The notes under the pieces are model-generated. The model was not told the origin of the DNA. It worked only from the letters and a program-made list of their open reading frames with translations, and searched no databases. From Podarcis raffonei (taxonomy: Eukaryota; Chordata; Lepidosauria; Squamata; Lacertidae), in NCBI RefSeq assembly GCF_027172205.1, contig NC_070619.1, positions 8,577,459 to 8,641,458 on the forward strand: a DNA stretch of 64,000 nucleotides, given 5' to 3'. Shown here piece after piece: positions 46,201 through 58,663 of this stretch. The position numbers were made by a program, and so were the translations under genes. Numbering within the stretch: the stretch's first letter is position 1; the number at the start of each line of letters is the position of its first letter.

Positions 46201-49200
46201 AGGGCAACTGTAATGAGCAAGTAAAAGGTAAAGGTAAAGGGACCCCTGACCATTAGGTCCAGTCGTGGCCAACTCTGGGGTTGCGGCGCTCATCTCGCTG
46301 TACTGGCCAAGGGAGCCGGCGTACAGCTTCCGGGTCATGTGGCCAGCAGGACTAAGCCGCTTCTGGCGAACCAGAGCAGCGCACGGAAATGCCATTTACC
46401 TTCCCACCAGAGCGGTACCTATTTATCTACTTGCACTTTGATGTGCTTTCGAATTGCTAGGTTGGCAGGAGCAGGGACTGAGCAACGGGAGCTCGCCCCG
46501 TCATTGCGGGGATTCGAACCGCCAACTTCCTGATCGGCAAGTCCTAGGCTCTGTGGTTTAACCCAAAGCGCCACCCACTTCCCAATGAGCAAGTAAATGG
46601 GGGTAACACATGGGCCTGTATGAAAGTAACCCCACGGCTGCCTCTTTTAGAGGGGGTATCCAGTAAACGAGTTGCTTGATAGTTTTATGGATCAGTACAA
46701 AAATTTGCTGGATCTGAAGCAGGCCTACTGGTTCTCCGTATCTTATCTTGCCATATAATAAGTTGCAAGGCTGTCGTCATGCTACTCCAATGGTCTGGCG
46801 GCTTCCAGAATGCATTTTCCTATTGCCTGGCGGAACAGGAACCTATTAAGGGCGCAAGCACCGGGCTGAATGGGAAAGGTGGCAACGCTTTGGATGCAGG
46901 CACAGAGAGGAAACGCAACCCCCACCATGTTCCCTCACCGGAGTCCTTGGTATGGATGGTCAGGATGGGTCCGTCTGTGCTCCCTCCATCGTTGGCGACG
47001 GTGATGAAGACCGTCACGGCGGAGCTAGGAGCCAGGCCTTCAATGAGGTAGCCGTGTACGGAGCTGTCCAGGATGACCGCCGCTGGAAAACAAGACAGGG
47101 GGGCTGTCCCTGAGGCAAGAAGAAGGCTACAAAATGGCTACCAGCTCTGCATCCGCAGTCAGAGGAGGCTGCGATGCTTTTGAAGACCAGTTGCAAGAAA
47201 CACCAAGAGGGGAGAGTGGCGTCGTGCTTGGATCCTGCTTCCCATTAGGACATTGGGTTGGCCACCGTGAGTACAGTGGTACCGTGGTTCTCAAACACCT
47301 TGGGACTCAAACGCCTTGGTTCTCAAATGCCTTGGGACTCAAACGCCTTGGTTCCCAAACGCCGCAAACCCGGAAGTAAGCGTCACAGTTTCCGAACGTT
47401 TTTCGGAAGCTGAACGTCCGATGCGGCTCTCAGCTATTGTTTCCGGGGCGGCTGCACCAATCAGAAGCCGCGCCTTGGTTTTTGAACATTTCGGAAGTCA
47501 AACCGGAACGGATTAAGTTTGGCGCTTTTGTTTTTGCAATTTATTTTGTGGTTTTGTGGCTTTGTCGGTTCATTGGTTTTTGTGACTGTGTGGAACCCAG
47601 TTCAGCTACTGATGGATTGACTGCGCAACTGTGGAAATGGATAAAAGCCCCCCGTCCAAACAATGAGTATCGTCAGTGCAGGTAAGGGAAAAAATTAATT
47701 TTAATTTTTGTCATCTACAACACTGTCTTATTTATTTTATAGTGCAGTACAGTGGTACCTCGGGTTAAGTACTTAATTCGTTCCGGAGGTCTGTTCTTAA
47801 CCTGAAAGTGTTCTTAACCTGAAGCACCACTTTAGCTAATGGGGCCTCCTGCTGCTGCCGCACAATTTCTGTTCTCATCCTGAAGCAAAGTTCTTAACCC
47901 AAGGTAATATTTCTGGGTTAGGGGAGTCTGTAACCTGAAGTGTCTGTAAGCTGAAGTGTATATAACCCGAGGTACCACTGTACATTGATTGTTGCTTTCA
48001 TTTTATAGATCAGTGGTCTCGTTAGATAGTAAAAGTTATGTTAAATTTCTGTTTTAGGGGTTGTTTTTAAAAGTCTGGAACGGATTAATCCATTTTGTAT
48101 TGCTTTCTATGGGAAAGTGTGCCTTGGTTTTGGAACGCTTTGATTTTATTCTGCTTGTCCATAGGGGAGGGGGCAGCATTAAAAATATACAACAAAGTTT
48201 CTCAAGGAGCTGAGATTTCTACAGGTGCAACTCAGGACCTCATCTAGGACGTGAGATCTTTGCGGGAGTTACTTGGATCCATTGAAACATGCCTTTCACC
48301 TCCTTAAGGCAGGCGTCAGCAAACTTTTTCAGCAAGGGGCCAGTCCACCATCCCTCAGACCTTGTGGGGGGCTGGACTATATTTTGGGGGAAAAAATGAA
48401 CGAATTCCTATGCCCCACAAATACCCAGAGATGCATTTTAAACAAAAGCACACATTCTACTCATGTAAAAAACACACTGATTCCCAGACCGCCTGCGGGC
48501 CAGATTGAGAAGGCGATTGGGCCGGATCCGGCCCCCGGGCCTTAGTTTGCCCTACCCATGCCTTGAGGTCTAGAAACTTGGTGTGTCTTTTTTTAAAATG
48601 GTCAAGCAACCACAGCTACATTTTTTGCGATGGGGGGGGGTGTTCCCTGTCAGAACAGAAGGAAGCACACCCTTACTATGTTCGTCGTCACCCTCTTTTT
48701 TGTAGAAGACGGTGTAATTTCGTATCACCCCGCCACGTTCCTCCAAAGGGAGAATCTCCCACTGCAACTCAACCTGGGACTTCCAGACTCGGACGGGATA
48801 TAATGTCGGAGCACGGAGTGGAGCTGGAGAACAAGGGAAGAAGGAGGGAAAGGGGGGAGAGGGCGAAAGATGAGTATCCGTTTATAGACACACAAATCAA
48901 ACTCTGCATTCACCGTATTTTTCGCGCCATAAGATGCACCTGACCATAAGACGCACCTAGTTTTTAGAGGAGGAAAACAAGAAAAAATATTTTCTGAACG
49001 AAACAGTGGATGTATGTATGATTTTTGTGGTTCATGCTGTGGCCACAGACATGATATGTGATTTGGCAGTGAGTATCTCTCCTCATGTATAGTTAAAGCT
49101 CTGGTTTTCCCAGTAGTGATGTATGGAAGTGAGAGCTGGAGCATGAAGAAGGCTGATGGCCGGAGAATGGATGCTTTTGAATTCTGGTGCTGGAGGAGAC

Positions 49201-52200
49201 TCTTGAGAGTCCCATGGACTGCAAGAAGATCAAACCTCTCCATTCAGAAGGAAATCAGCCCTGAGTGCTCACTGGAAGGACAGATCCTGAAGCTGAGGCT
49301 CCAATACTTTGGCCGCCTCATGAGAAGAGAAGACTCCCTGGAAAAGACCCTGATGTTGGGAAGGATGGAGGGTGCAAGGAGAAGGGGGCGACGGAGGACG
49401 AGATGGGTGGATGGTGTTCTCGAAGCTACCAGCATGAGTTTGACCAAACTCGGGAGGCAGTGGAAAACATGCCTGGCATGCTCTGGTCCAGGGGGTCACG
49501 AAGAGGCGGACACGGGAGCATATTCACCCAGTGCTTTTCCAGCTGCACTGGCTCCCGGTGGAGTACAGGGTCAGATTTAAGGTGCTGGTTTTGACCTTTA
49601 AAGCCCTTCACGGCCTAGGACCCTCGTACCTACGGGACCGCCTCTCCTGGTATGCCCCACGGAGGACCTTAAGGTCCACAAATAGCAACACCCTAGAGGT
49701 CCCGGGCCCTAAGGAAGTTAGATTAGCTTCAACCAGAGCCAGGGCCTTTTCAGCACTGGCCCCGGCCTGGTGGAACGCTCTGTCTCATGAGACCAGGGCC
49801 CTGCAGGATCTGATTTCTTTCCGCAGGGCCTGTAAGACAGAGTTGTTCCACCTGGCCTTTGGCTTGGAGCCAATTTGATTCCCTCCCTCTCTTTCTTTTT
49901 CCTTTCTCCTCCTATGAAGTGACTGCATCCTAATGTTTTAATGTTGTATCTTATTCTTTTAAATTGTATTTTAATGAACTTGTTTTTATTGTTGGTTGTT
50001 AGCCGCCCTGAGCCCAGTCTTGGCTGGGAAGGGCGGGGTATAAATAAAAAATTAGTATTATTTATTATTATTAATGGAATACTTTCTGGTCCTACCTACC
50101 AATCTGTTTGGAGTAAGCACTGGTCGAACCCGAAGCCCAGATCTTGCCATCTGTGAGGGCGAAAATCTTCAGTTCATAGAGCTTTCCTGGCACGATTGCT
50201 TCTGCAGACGAATAAAGAGATTCCGTAAGAGAGAAATGAGCGCAAAACTGTTGGGTTTCCCTGCCCCATCACCAGAATTCTGCTGATGCAACCAAGAATC
50301 GCATTAGCTTCTTTTGCTGCTGCGTCACACGGTTGACTCACCTGTGCTCCAAGTGGCTCCCTAAAGTGAAAGTGGTAAGATCACTTGCCAACTACTTGAT
50401 AGACCTGACGGAGCCCAATTTGAGAAGAGCGTTTACCATGGCCCGTTTCCATTCTATACCCACGGCCTTCTTGCAGGGGATTTACTTTAAGACCCCCATT
50501 ACTCAGCGTCTATGTCCATGCACAATGAATGAAGTAGAGGACTTCATACACTTCTTTTTCTACTGCCCTATTTATGAGCTAATAAGAACTAAGCTCCTCC
50601 TTTTGATCCCGCCCCCCCCATCACATCTAAGGAAGACTGTTTGAAATCGCTTCTTGTGGACGCAAATCCCCAAATTTCACGTGGGGTGGCAATCTTCATA
50701 GTGCAGGCTTTGAAACTCAGGGCTACACTGACTGGGTAGTGTGTCCCAGACCTGGACCTGTTTTAATTCTTTGTATTACCTTTTTAACCTAATGTGCCGA
50801 GCCTATTTTGGGGCCATTATATGTTTTATATACATCTGCATTTTAGATTCCCGGCGCTGGCAACTAAATTTTTACATTATTGTTTTAGGGTAATTTAAAT
50901 GTCACAATGCCAGTAATATCGTTTTGAATCAGGGGCTCAGGAGCAGAAGCACAGGGGAGAGAGGAAATGGAGAGCGAAGGAGAGGAATCCGAGGGGAGCG
51001 TAGGGGAGTATGACAGTGACCCGAGAGATTCCATGAGCTTCTCCAGCGAATCAGAAGATTCCCAGAAGGGGGCGCCGATGGTGAGGGCAAGGGGGGTCCC
51101 AGGGGGGACGCACCAGAAGCAAGGGGCCAGAGGGGACTCCCAAAGCAGCAGCGGGGGATCAGGACCAGCTTCCCCACCAGAGCGTAGTGGGGGGGAAGAG
51201 TCACATGTGTCAGGACCAGCGTCTCCTCCAGCGGGGAGAGAAGATGAGTCAGGGCTGACCACGCCTCCATCGGAAAGTGGGGAAACGGAGGGGAGGTCAG
51301 TTCCAGCTAGCCTCCCCGAAGGGGGGAGCAGTGACAGCAGTGTAACGGTCAGAAGGAAGGTGGCAGGCTGGGCGCGCGCGCCAAGTTCAAATGTACAGGC
51401 GCGCGGGACAGCAGGAAACCCGGATTGGGAACCAGGTCCTAAAGCCCGCCGGAGGGAGGGGGAAGATTCAGGGGACTCAGCGTCAGAAGAGTCTAGGAAG
51501 GGCGAGACCCCGACGGACAGGCGGACCCAGAGGAGGAAAGAACAAAGGAAGAGGTGGAGCAAGGCTAGAATCTTAAACTGGTGTCAGGGGGGAGGAGATT
51601 CAGACGGAGCTTCGGCGGTCTAGAGTTAGAGACGTAGGGCTGCGCGCTGCGGCTGTGGAAGTGAAACTGAACTTCAATAAAGACTTTTATACTTAACAAA
51701 GAAGCGGCGTTGGTCCTTGGTGAGCTGGGACCTAGGGCAGCTCTGACAGTTAGGTTGCTTCTCTCTAGCATTTTTGTCTTATCCTGCTATGGCTGTATTG
51801 CTAATGCAATAAAGGTTTGATGATGATGACTCACCTGTGATGAGCGCATGGCCAACGCTCGCTGGCTGATAATGCCAGGATATATCTCTGCCCTCTTTTG
51901 CGGGTAGTTGACCCCATTCGAAAATGTAGGCTGTCATCGGGTTGCTTGGGAGGGGCCAGCGTAAGAGGAGGCTGTGGTCCCCTGCAGGAGACACCAGGAT
52001 GGGCAGCGGGGACAGCAGAGCTAGGAGCAAAAAAAAGAACGTCACGGAATGCTCACCAACACTCCAAAACGCCAGTTTGGTCAGAAGACCCGAAGTTTGG
52101 GAGCAACAGCCAAGGCGGCCTTCTCCCTCATTACCCACCCCCAAGCGTGCCAGGGAACAGGGCTTCCCCCCAAAGTCTCAGGGCCTGCGCAGGTTCATAT

Positions 52201-55200
52201 AAGAGGATAAGGTAAAGGACCCCTGGACAGTTAAGTCTAGTCAAAGGTGACTATAGGGTTGCGGCACTCATCTCGCTTTTGGGCCAAGTGAGCCGGCGTT
52301 TGTCCGCAGACAGCTTTCTGGGTCATGTGGCCGGCAGGACTAAACCGTCTCTGGCGCAACAGGACATGTGACGGAAACCACAGCGCACGGAAACGCCGTT
52401 TAGCTTGCTGCTGCAGTGGTACTTATTTATCTACTTGCGCCGGCGTGCTTTCAAACTGCTAGGTTGGCAGGAGCAGAGACAGAGCAATGGGAGCTCACTC
52501 TGTTGTGGGGATTCGAACTGCTGACCTTCTGATCGGCAAGCCCAGGAGGATAGGTAGTTTAGACCACAGCGCCACCCGCTCCCCTATAGGAGGATACAGT
52601 CCTTCGGAGAGCCCTGGGCCTAAGGAATGTGTCCTTGAAGTCCTGCTTGCTTGACAAAAGCTCTTGCTGTGCGAATGTGAGTAGAATCCAGCCTATTGCA
52701 CAAAGATAAAAATGGCATTTCCTGCCAACCTAGCAGTTCAAAAGCACGTCAAAGTTCAAGTAGATAAATAGGTACCGCTCCAGCGGGAAGGTAAATGGCA
52801 TTTCCGTGCACTGCTCTGGTTCTCCAGAAGCAGGTTAGTCCTGCTGGCCACATGACCCGGAAGCCGTACGCCGGCTCCCTCGGCCAATAAAGTGAGATGA
52901 GCGGCGCAACCCCAGAGTCGGCCACGACTGGACCTAATGGCCGGGGTCCCTTTACCTAAAAATGGCATTTGCTGTTCCCCACTGTCCTACTTCACCTTCG
53001 TGACTGCCGGATGGTGGGAGTACGAGTTTGGTCGGAGGAGACATGCCCACCATGTTGGTGGCCACCACAAGGAACGTAAATTCCTCTCCGGCCGGGAGGA
53101 GAAGGCTACACTGTAGGTCTGGAGTGAAGCATTGCAGCATCGCGGGCTCCCCTCTCTTTTGTGAGTGAAGGCTGTATCCCAGAATCTCGCCGTTTGCCTC
53201 CTTTGGCGTCAAGGGCTGAAAGGTGGAAGCAAAAGGAAAAGTTTGCAACTGTTATAAGGAAAAACTGCTCCTTTTTCCCTTTTATGGTGCTGCTCTGGTT
53301 CGCCAGAAGCAGCTTAGTCCTGCCAGCTACATGACCCGGAAGCTGTACGCCGGCTCCCTCGGCCAGTAAAGCGAGATGAGCGCCACAATCCCAGAGTCGT
53401 CCACGACTTGACCTAACGGTCAGGGGTCCCTTTACCTTTACTTTACATCATATATACCAAATGCGGCCCCTCGGGACCTCGAGACGCTGTCTTTGTGCCA
53501 CAAATATTTCACCCGTCCAGCAACAGACTTGCGCTCAGACAATGGTGTTGGCACTATGCCACCTGCAGCTGTTGGCACATTGCAGGACCCTTTCACTCCA
53601 CGGTGTCGGTGCATTGGGTATCCGTCCATACCTTCCACATGAGGACGACCACTCTGTTTCCATAGCCATCGGCGTGTCCTAATTTTCTCCAAAGAGCTGG
53701 CCCTGTCGACGGAACTGCAGCAGAAGCAAAACGTCGAGATTCAGTACAGGCCTAGGACCCTCGTACCTACGGGACCGCCTCTCCTGGTATGTCCCATGGA
53801 GGACCTTACGGTCTTCAAACAAAAACATCTTGGAGGTCCCAGGCCACAGGGAGGTTAAGCTGGCCTTGACCAGAGGCAGCGCCTTTTCAGCTGTGGCTCC
53901 GATCTGGTGCAACGCTCTGTCACAAGAGACCAGGGCCCTGCGGGACTTGACATCTTTCCGCAGGGCCTGCAAGACGGAGCTGTTCCACCAGGCCTTTGGC
54001 CAGGGCACAGCCTGACCCCCTCCTTTGGTAATCCTTACAGAATTCTAACCCATGGTTGCCATTAATTTGATTTGAACTGATTTTATAATGAATTGATTTT
54101 AGAATGTTGTATTATTTTACTGTTGTTAGCCGCTCTGAGCCCTGCTTCGGCTGGGGAGGGCGGGATATAAATAAAATTTTATTATTATATTATTATTAGA
54201 TCAGAGAAAGCACTTTATTCACCCAGCGCAAACTACAGAATTCGCTTCGCCACCACCCCTTGGAGGTCGTGATGTTGGCCACCAAACTGGGATGGCTTTG
54301 AAAGAAGATTAGAGAAATTCACGAAGGAAAAGGCCAGAGGTTCTGTCTCCCAAGTTGGAGGCAACAATTCTTCCGAATACCAGTCGCTGGGAGCCGCAGG
54401 ATGGGAGAGCTGTGTTCGAATCCTGTTTGCGGGTTTCCCAGAACAGGATGCTGGACAAGAGGGGCCATTGGCTAGATCCTGCAAACTCTTCTCATGTCAA
54501 GAGAACGCAGGAGGCAGAAAGAGATACAAGAGATACACGACATTATGAAATTAGAGCAGGCTTAGGCAAACTCGGGCCTCCAGATGTTCTGGGACTACAA
54601 CTCCCACCCTCCCTAGCTAACAGGACCAGTGGTCAGGGATGATGGGAGTTGTAGTCCTGAAGGAATGGGTTTCCCAGACCCAAAACTGACTGTGCAGGCA
54701 GTTTGAAACTGCACCAAAATCCCTATTTTTCCTTAGCTAAAATGCTTTAACTTGAGCTCTTGAGCATAAACCCAGCTGTAAAAATAAGTGCTCAGAGCCC
54801 TCTCCTTTATCAGTTTGTGACGGCAAGGATGGCCTTGACTGTACCAGTAGAACAGGGAAGACACGTCTGTGCCTTATCTTATATCCTGACCACAAAAGAC
54901 ACACAGACCCAGTCTGGGAACAGCGTCAGAGTGTGTTCTTGGAGATGGTGATCTCTTGCTCCAAGATAAGAGTAGGAACAGGAATATCCTTTTATGGTCA
55001 GAAGTACAGGAAGGAATACCCTTTTATGGTTAAGAATACCGGAGCAGGGACATATGTGATGTCAACCTGCGTGTATAGGCTGACGTGGCTGGATTCCTGG
55101 GGAAGGGGGAGAGGGTGCCTGGAGGATATATATACTGCATGAAATTTCTCATTTCTTTGGACTTGCTGTGGACTGACCATGCAAGTGCCTTTCTCTGCTC

Positions 55201-58200
55201 CGGAGAGCAGAAATAAAGAATTCTTTCTCTGAACCAACCCTCGGTGTCATTTGACTTCCTTTTTTAAAAAAAATAATAATATTTTATTAAGTTTAACAAT
55301 AGAAAAATAGAACAATAAAAACACAGAGAAAATATAAAACACAACAATACAAACTTTCACAATACATAAAATACAAACATTTAACAAGGGGAAAAAAAGA
55401 ACAATCAACACACAAAACATAGAATAAGAAAAACACAAATCACTCTTTTCTAATTATTCATCTTCAATTAACTTATTTTCCTGACTTCCTCACGCCTCCC
55501 TTTTTTATATCCCTTTTTAACAATTAGTTCAGCAAATTCGTATCCTACTACTTTGTCCTTATATATTTTACCTCCCAAATTTATAATTTATAATTTTTAT
55601 CTCTTATTACTAGAACCCCTTCATTTTATTTCAATGTCATCAGCATTCATACATTTTACAATACTTCTGTAAATAAATTTTAAATTTCCTCCAATCTTCT
55701 TCCACCAACTCTTCTCCCTGGTCTCGGATTCTGCCAGTCATCTCAGCCATTTCCATATAGTCAATTGTCATTTGACTTCCTTCCTCCTGTCCGGGAGCAA
55801 CGCAGACCCAATCGGTGAACTCCAATAAGGTTACAGTCCCAAAACATCTGGAGGGCCGATTTTGCCTATGCCTGAACTAGAGGCACAATTGACCCTCCCA
55901 TTCTTGAGAGCATCTGAGTGCCTGTGTCGTAGATTCATAGTACTGTAGAGCCGGGAAGGTATCCCAGGGTCATCTAGACCAATCCCCTGTGACGCAGTGT
56001 CGCCTCTAAGCATAGCAGAGCTCACCTTACCTTCAGACAGGGTCCTCACAAATCTCTCACGGCTCCAGTCACTCCAGGAAGGACGCTCACCGCTGATGGC
56101 GAAGGAAACTTCATGGAGGTATTTTGCCCTCACTCGGACAGAGTAGTTGGTGAAGGGGGCGACGTGGCAGATGTTTGCGAAGCCAGGGGCATTTTCAGAC
56201 GATGTGAAATTGACCTTTGCGGGAGGAGAAATATTGGGGAGCGGGGAGCATGCTTTAGCGCTTCGTTTGTTTTTAAAGCTCGGCTGCCACTGCAAATTGA
56301 GGCGGGTGAAATAATAATATTCGGTTGGTAAGTAAAGGCAGATCTACATGATTTGCCAAATCTAAGGCATCCTTTGAAATTGGTACATGTCTGGATTTTG
56401 CAATGAGGCCCTCCAACAAAGTAACGCGTACAAACAAAAAAAGCATTTGATAGGGTAAAGTGTGCCCATAAATGCATGCATTCGTGAAAATGGCAAAGTA
56501 AAGGTAAAGGTACCCCTGTAGTTTGTACTGTACTGTAGTTTGCCCCTCATAGAGCTACGATTCCCAGAACCCTCAATAAACCACAGTTCTCAGGAGTCTT
56601 AGAGGGCTGTGTGCTTTGACTATGCAGGGGACGCAGTCAGATTTACGATACGATAATCTTTATTGTCATTGTCCCATATAGAACAACGAAATTGAAAATC
56701 TACGTCAGACATTCCGAAACCAGCAAGCCTGCTATCCCAGCTATCCCAGCCTGGTTCGCCCCCTTAAAACTCTGATATTCCATAATTAAATATACTCCCA
56801 TAGAGACTACCTTAAAAAGGTAAAGGGACCCCTGACCATTAGGTCCAGTCGTGGCCGACTCTGGGGTTGCGGCGCTCATCTCGCTTTATTGGCCGAGGGA
56901 GCCGGCGTACAGCTTCCGGGTCATGTGGCCAGCAGGACTAAGCCGCTTCTGGCAAACCAGAGCAGTGCACGGAAACACCATTTACCTTTCCGCCGGAGCA
57001 ACCCTATTTATCTACTTGCACTTTGACGTGGTTTCAAACTGCTAGGTTGGCAGGGACCAAGCAACAGGAGCTCACCTCGTCGCAGGGATTTGAAACGCCG
57101 ACCTTCTGATCGGCAAGTCCTAGGCTCTGTGGTTTAACCCACAGCGCCACCCGTGTCCCAGAGACTACCTTACCCTGCGTTTAAAACCAAAATCGCATTT
57201 GGATAGAAACTGTTTCTCAGGGGGCTAGTCCTAGTCTTTATAACCCTGTACCTTCTTCCAGAAGGCAGAAGCGGAAAGAGATCATTTCCAGGGCGCGTAC
57301 TATCCTGCGCTATCTCTGCCACTTTCTTATGGCACCTGGCAGCATAGGTTTGATCTAAGGTGGGAAGAGTGCACCCAATTATTCTCTCCGCAGTCTTTAC
57401 AACCCTGGACAGCATTGTTTTTTCCCTGGCCGTGCAGCTCTCAAACCACAGACAGAGACCGTAAGTTATTACACTCTCAACAGTACAATTTGCAAGCCCC
57501 CTTGGGGCAGGGGCCTGTCTTTCAATCAAATGTCAAGACGCAGAGCGCTACACAAATACGTGGCAGCAAATCTGCGCCACAGAAGCCACCCGGCAGAGGA
57601 TCGCGCTCGGTCACCTGCTTCCAAGTCGTTTCTGCCACATCGCGGAACTGGATCTCGTACTCCGTCTCTAACACAGACAGCACCTCGTCGCCGGGGATGC
57701 TCCATTCCAGGTAGAAGCACCGCGACTTGTTTGCTTCGGCGATGCTAACCTCAGGTGCGCTCAGTTTCACTAGATGTGGGGTGGGAAGAGAAAGCTGGTA
57801 TCTGTATCCAACGGCGCAGTGTCAAACCCAGAAGGGCAGGTCCTGATACTCACAGCAATGCCCCCTTCGAAGATTATACAACCTTCTTGGATTCTGCAAT
57901 AATCTCATAGTTGTGCAATAATAATAATACAGGGGCACCTTGCTTCCCAAACTTAATCCGTTCCGGAAGTCCGTTCCAAAACCAAAGCATTCTAAAACCA
58001 AGGCTTGCTTTCCCATAGAAAGTAATGCAAAACGGATTAATCCGTTCCAGACATTTAAAAACAACCCCTAAAACAGCAATTCAGCATGAATTTTTACTAT
58101 CTAACAAGACCATTGATCCATAAAATGAAAGCAATAAACAATGTAAAAGGTAAAGGGACCCCTGACCATTAGGTCCAGTTGCGACTGACTCTGGGGTTGC

Positions 58201-58632
58201 GGTGCTCATCTCACTTTATTGGCCGAGGGAGCCGGCGTACAGCTTCTGGGTCATGTGGCCAGCAGGACTAAGCTGCTTCTGGCGAACCAGAGCAGTGCAT
58301 GGAAACGCTGTTTACCTTCCCGCCGGAGCGGTACCTATTTATCTACTTGGACTTTGACGTGCTTTCGAACTGCTAGGTTGGCAGGAGCAGGGACCGAGCA
58401 ACAGGAGCTCACCCCGTCGCGGGGATTCGAACCTCCGACCTTCTGATCTGCAAGTCCTAAGCTCTGTGGTTTAACCCACAGCGCCACCCACGTCGCAATA
58501 AACAATGTACTGTGTATAAAATAAATAAGACAGTATTGAAGATGATAAAATTAAACTTTTTTTCTCTCTCTCTTATGTGCACTGATGATAATCATTGTTT
58601 GGAGGGGGGGTTCTATCCATTTCTGCAGTCAC

Positions 58633-58663
<31 letters not shown>

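Larger units (their letters stand above)
54557..55876. mobile_element. hAT-like palindromic MITE hosting an LTR
   Basis: 54557-54657 and 55836-55876: CAGGCTTAGGCAAAC end, actacaactccca modules, CAAAACATCTGGAGGGCC and inverse end. Opened by an LTR. Confidence 0.85.

Noticed and set aside
50967-51623. 218-codon S/E/G-rich frame as a host gene
   Set aside because: It lies within an LTR-like unit with TGTCA/TGACA ends and lacks splice partners or a known domain.
53679-53748. Plus-strand frame SKELALSTELQQKQNVEIQY as coding
   Set aside because: The reverse strand holds a phase-matched receptor exon (53632-53714) that explains the constraint.
57170-57529. 119-codon frame next to a receptor exon as an extra exon
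   Set aside because: It matches the C-terminus of a LINE and contains no receptor-like fold.
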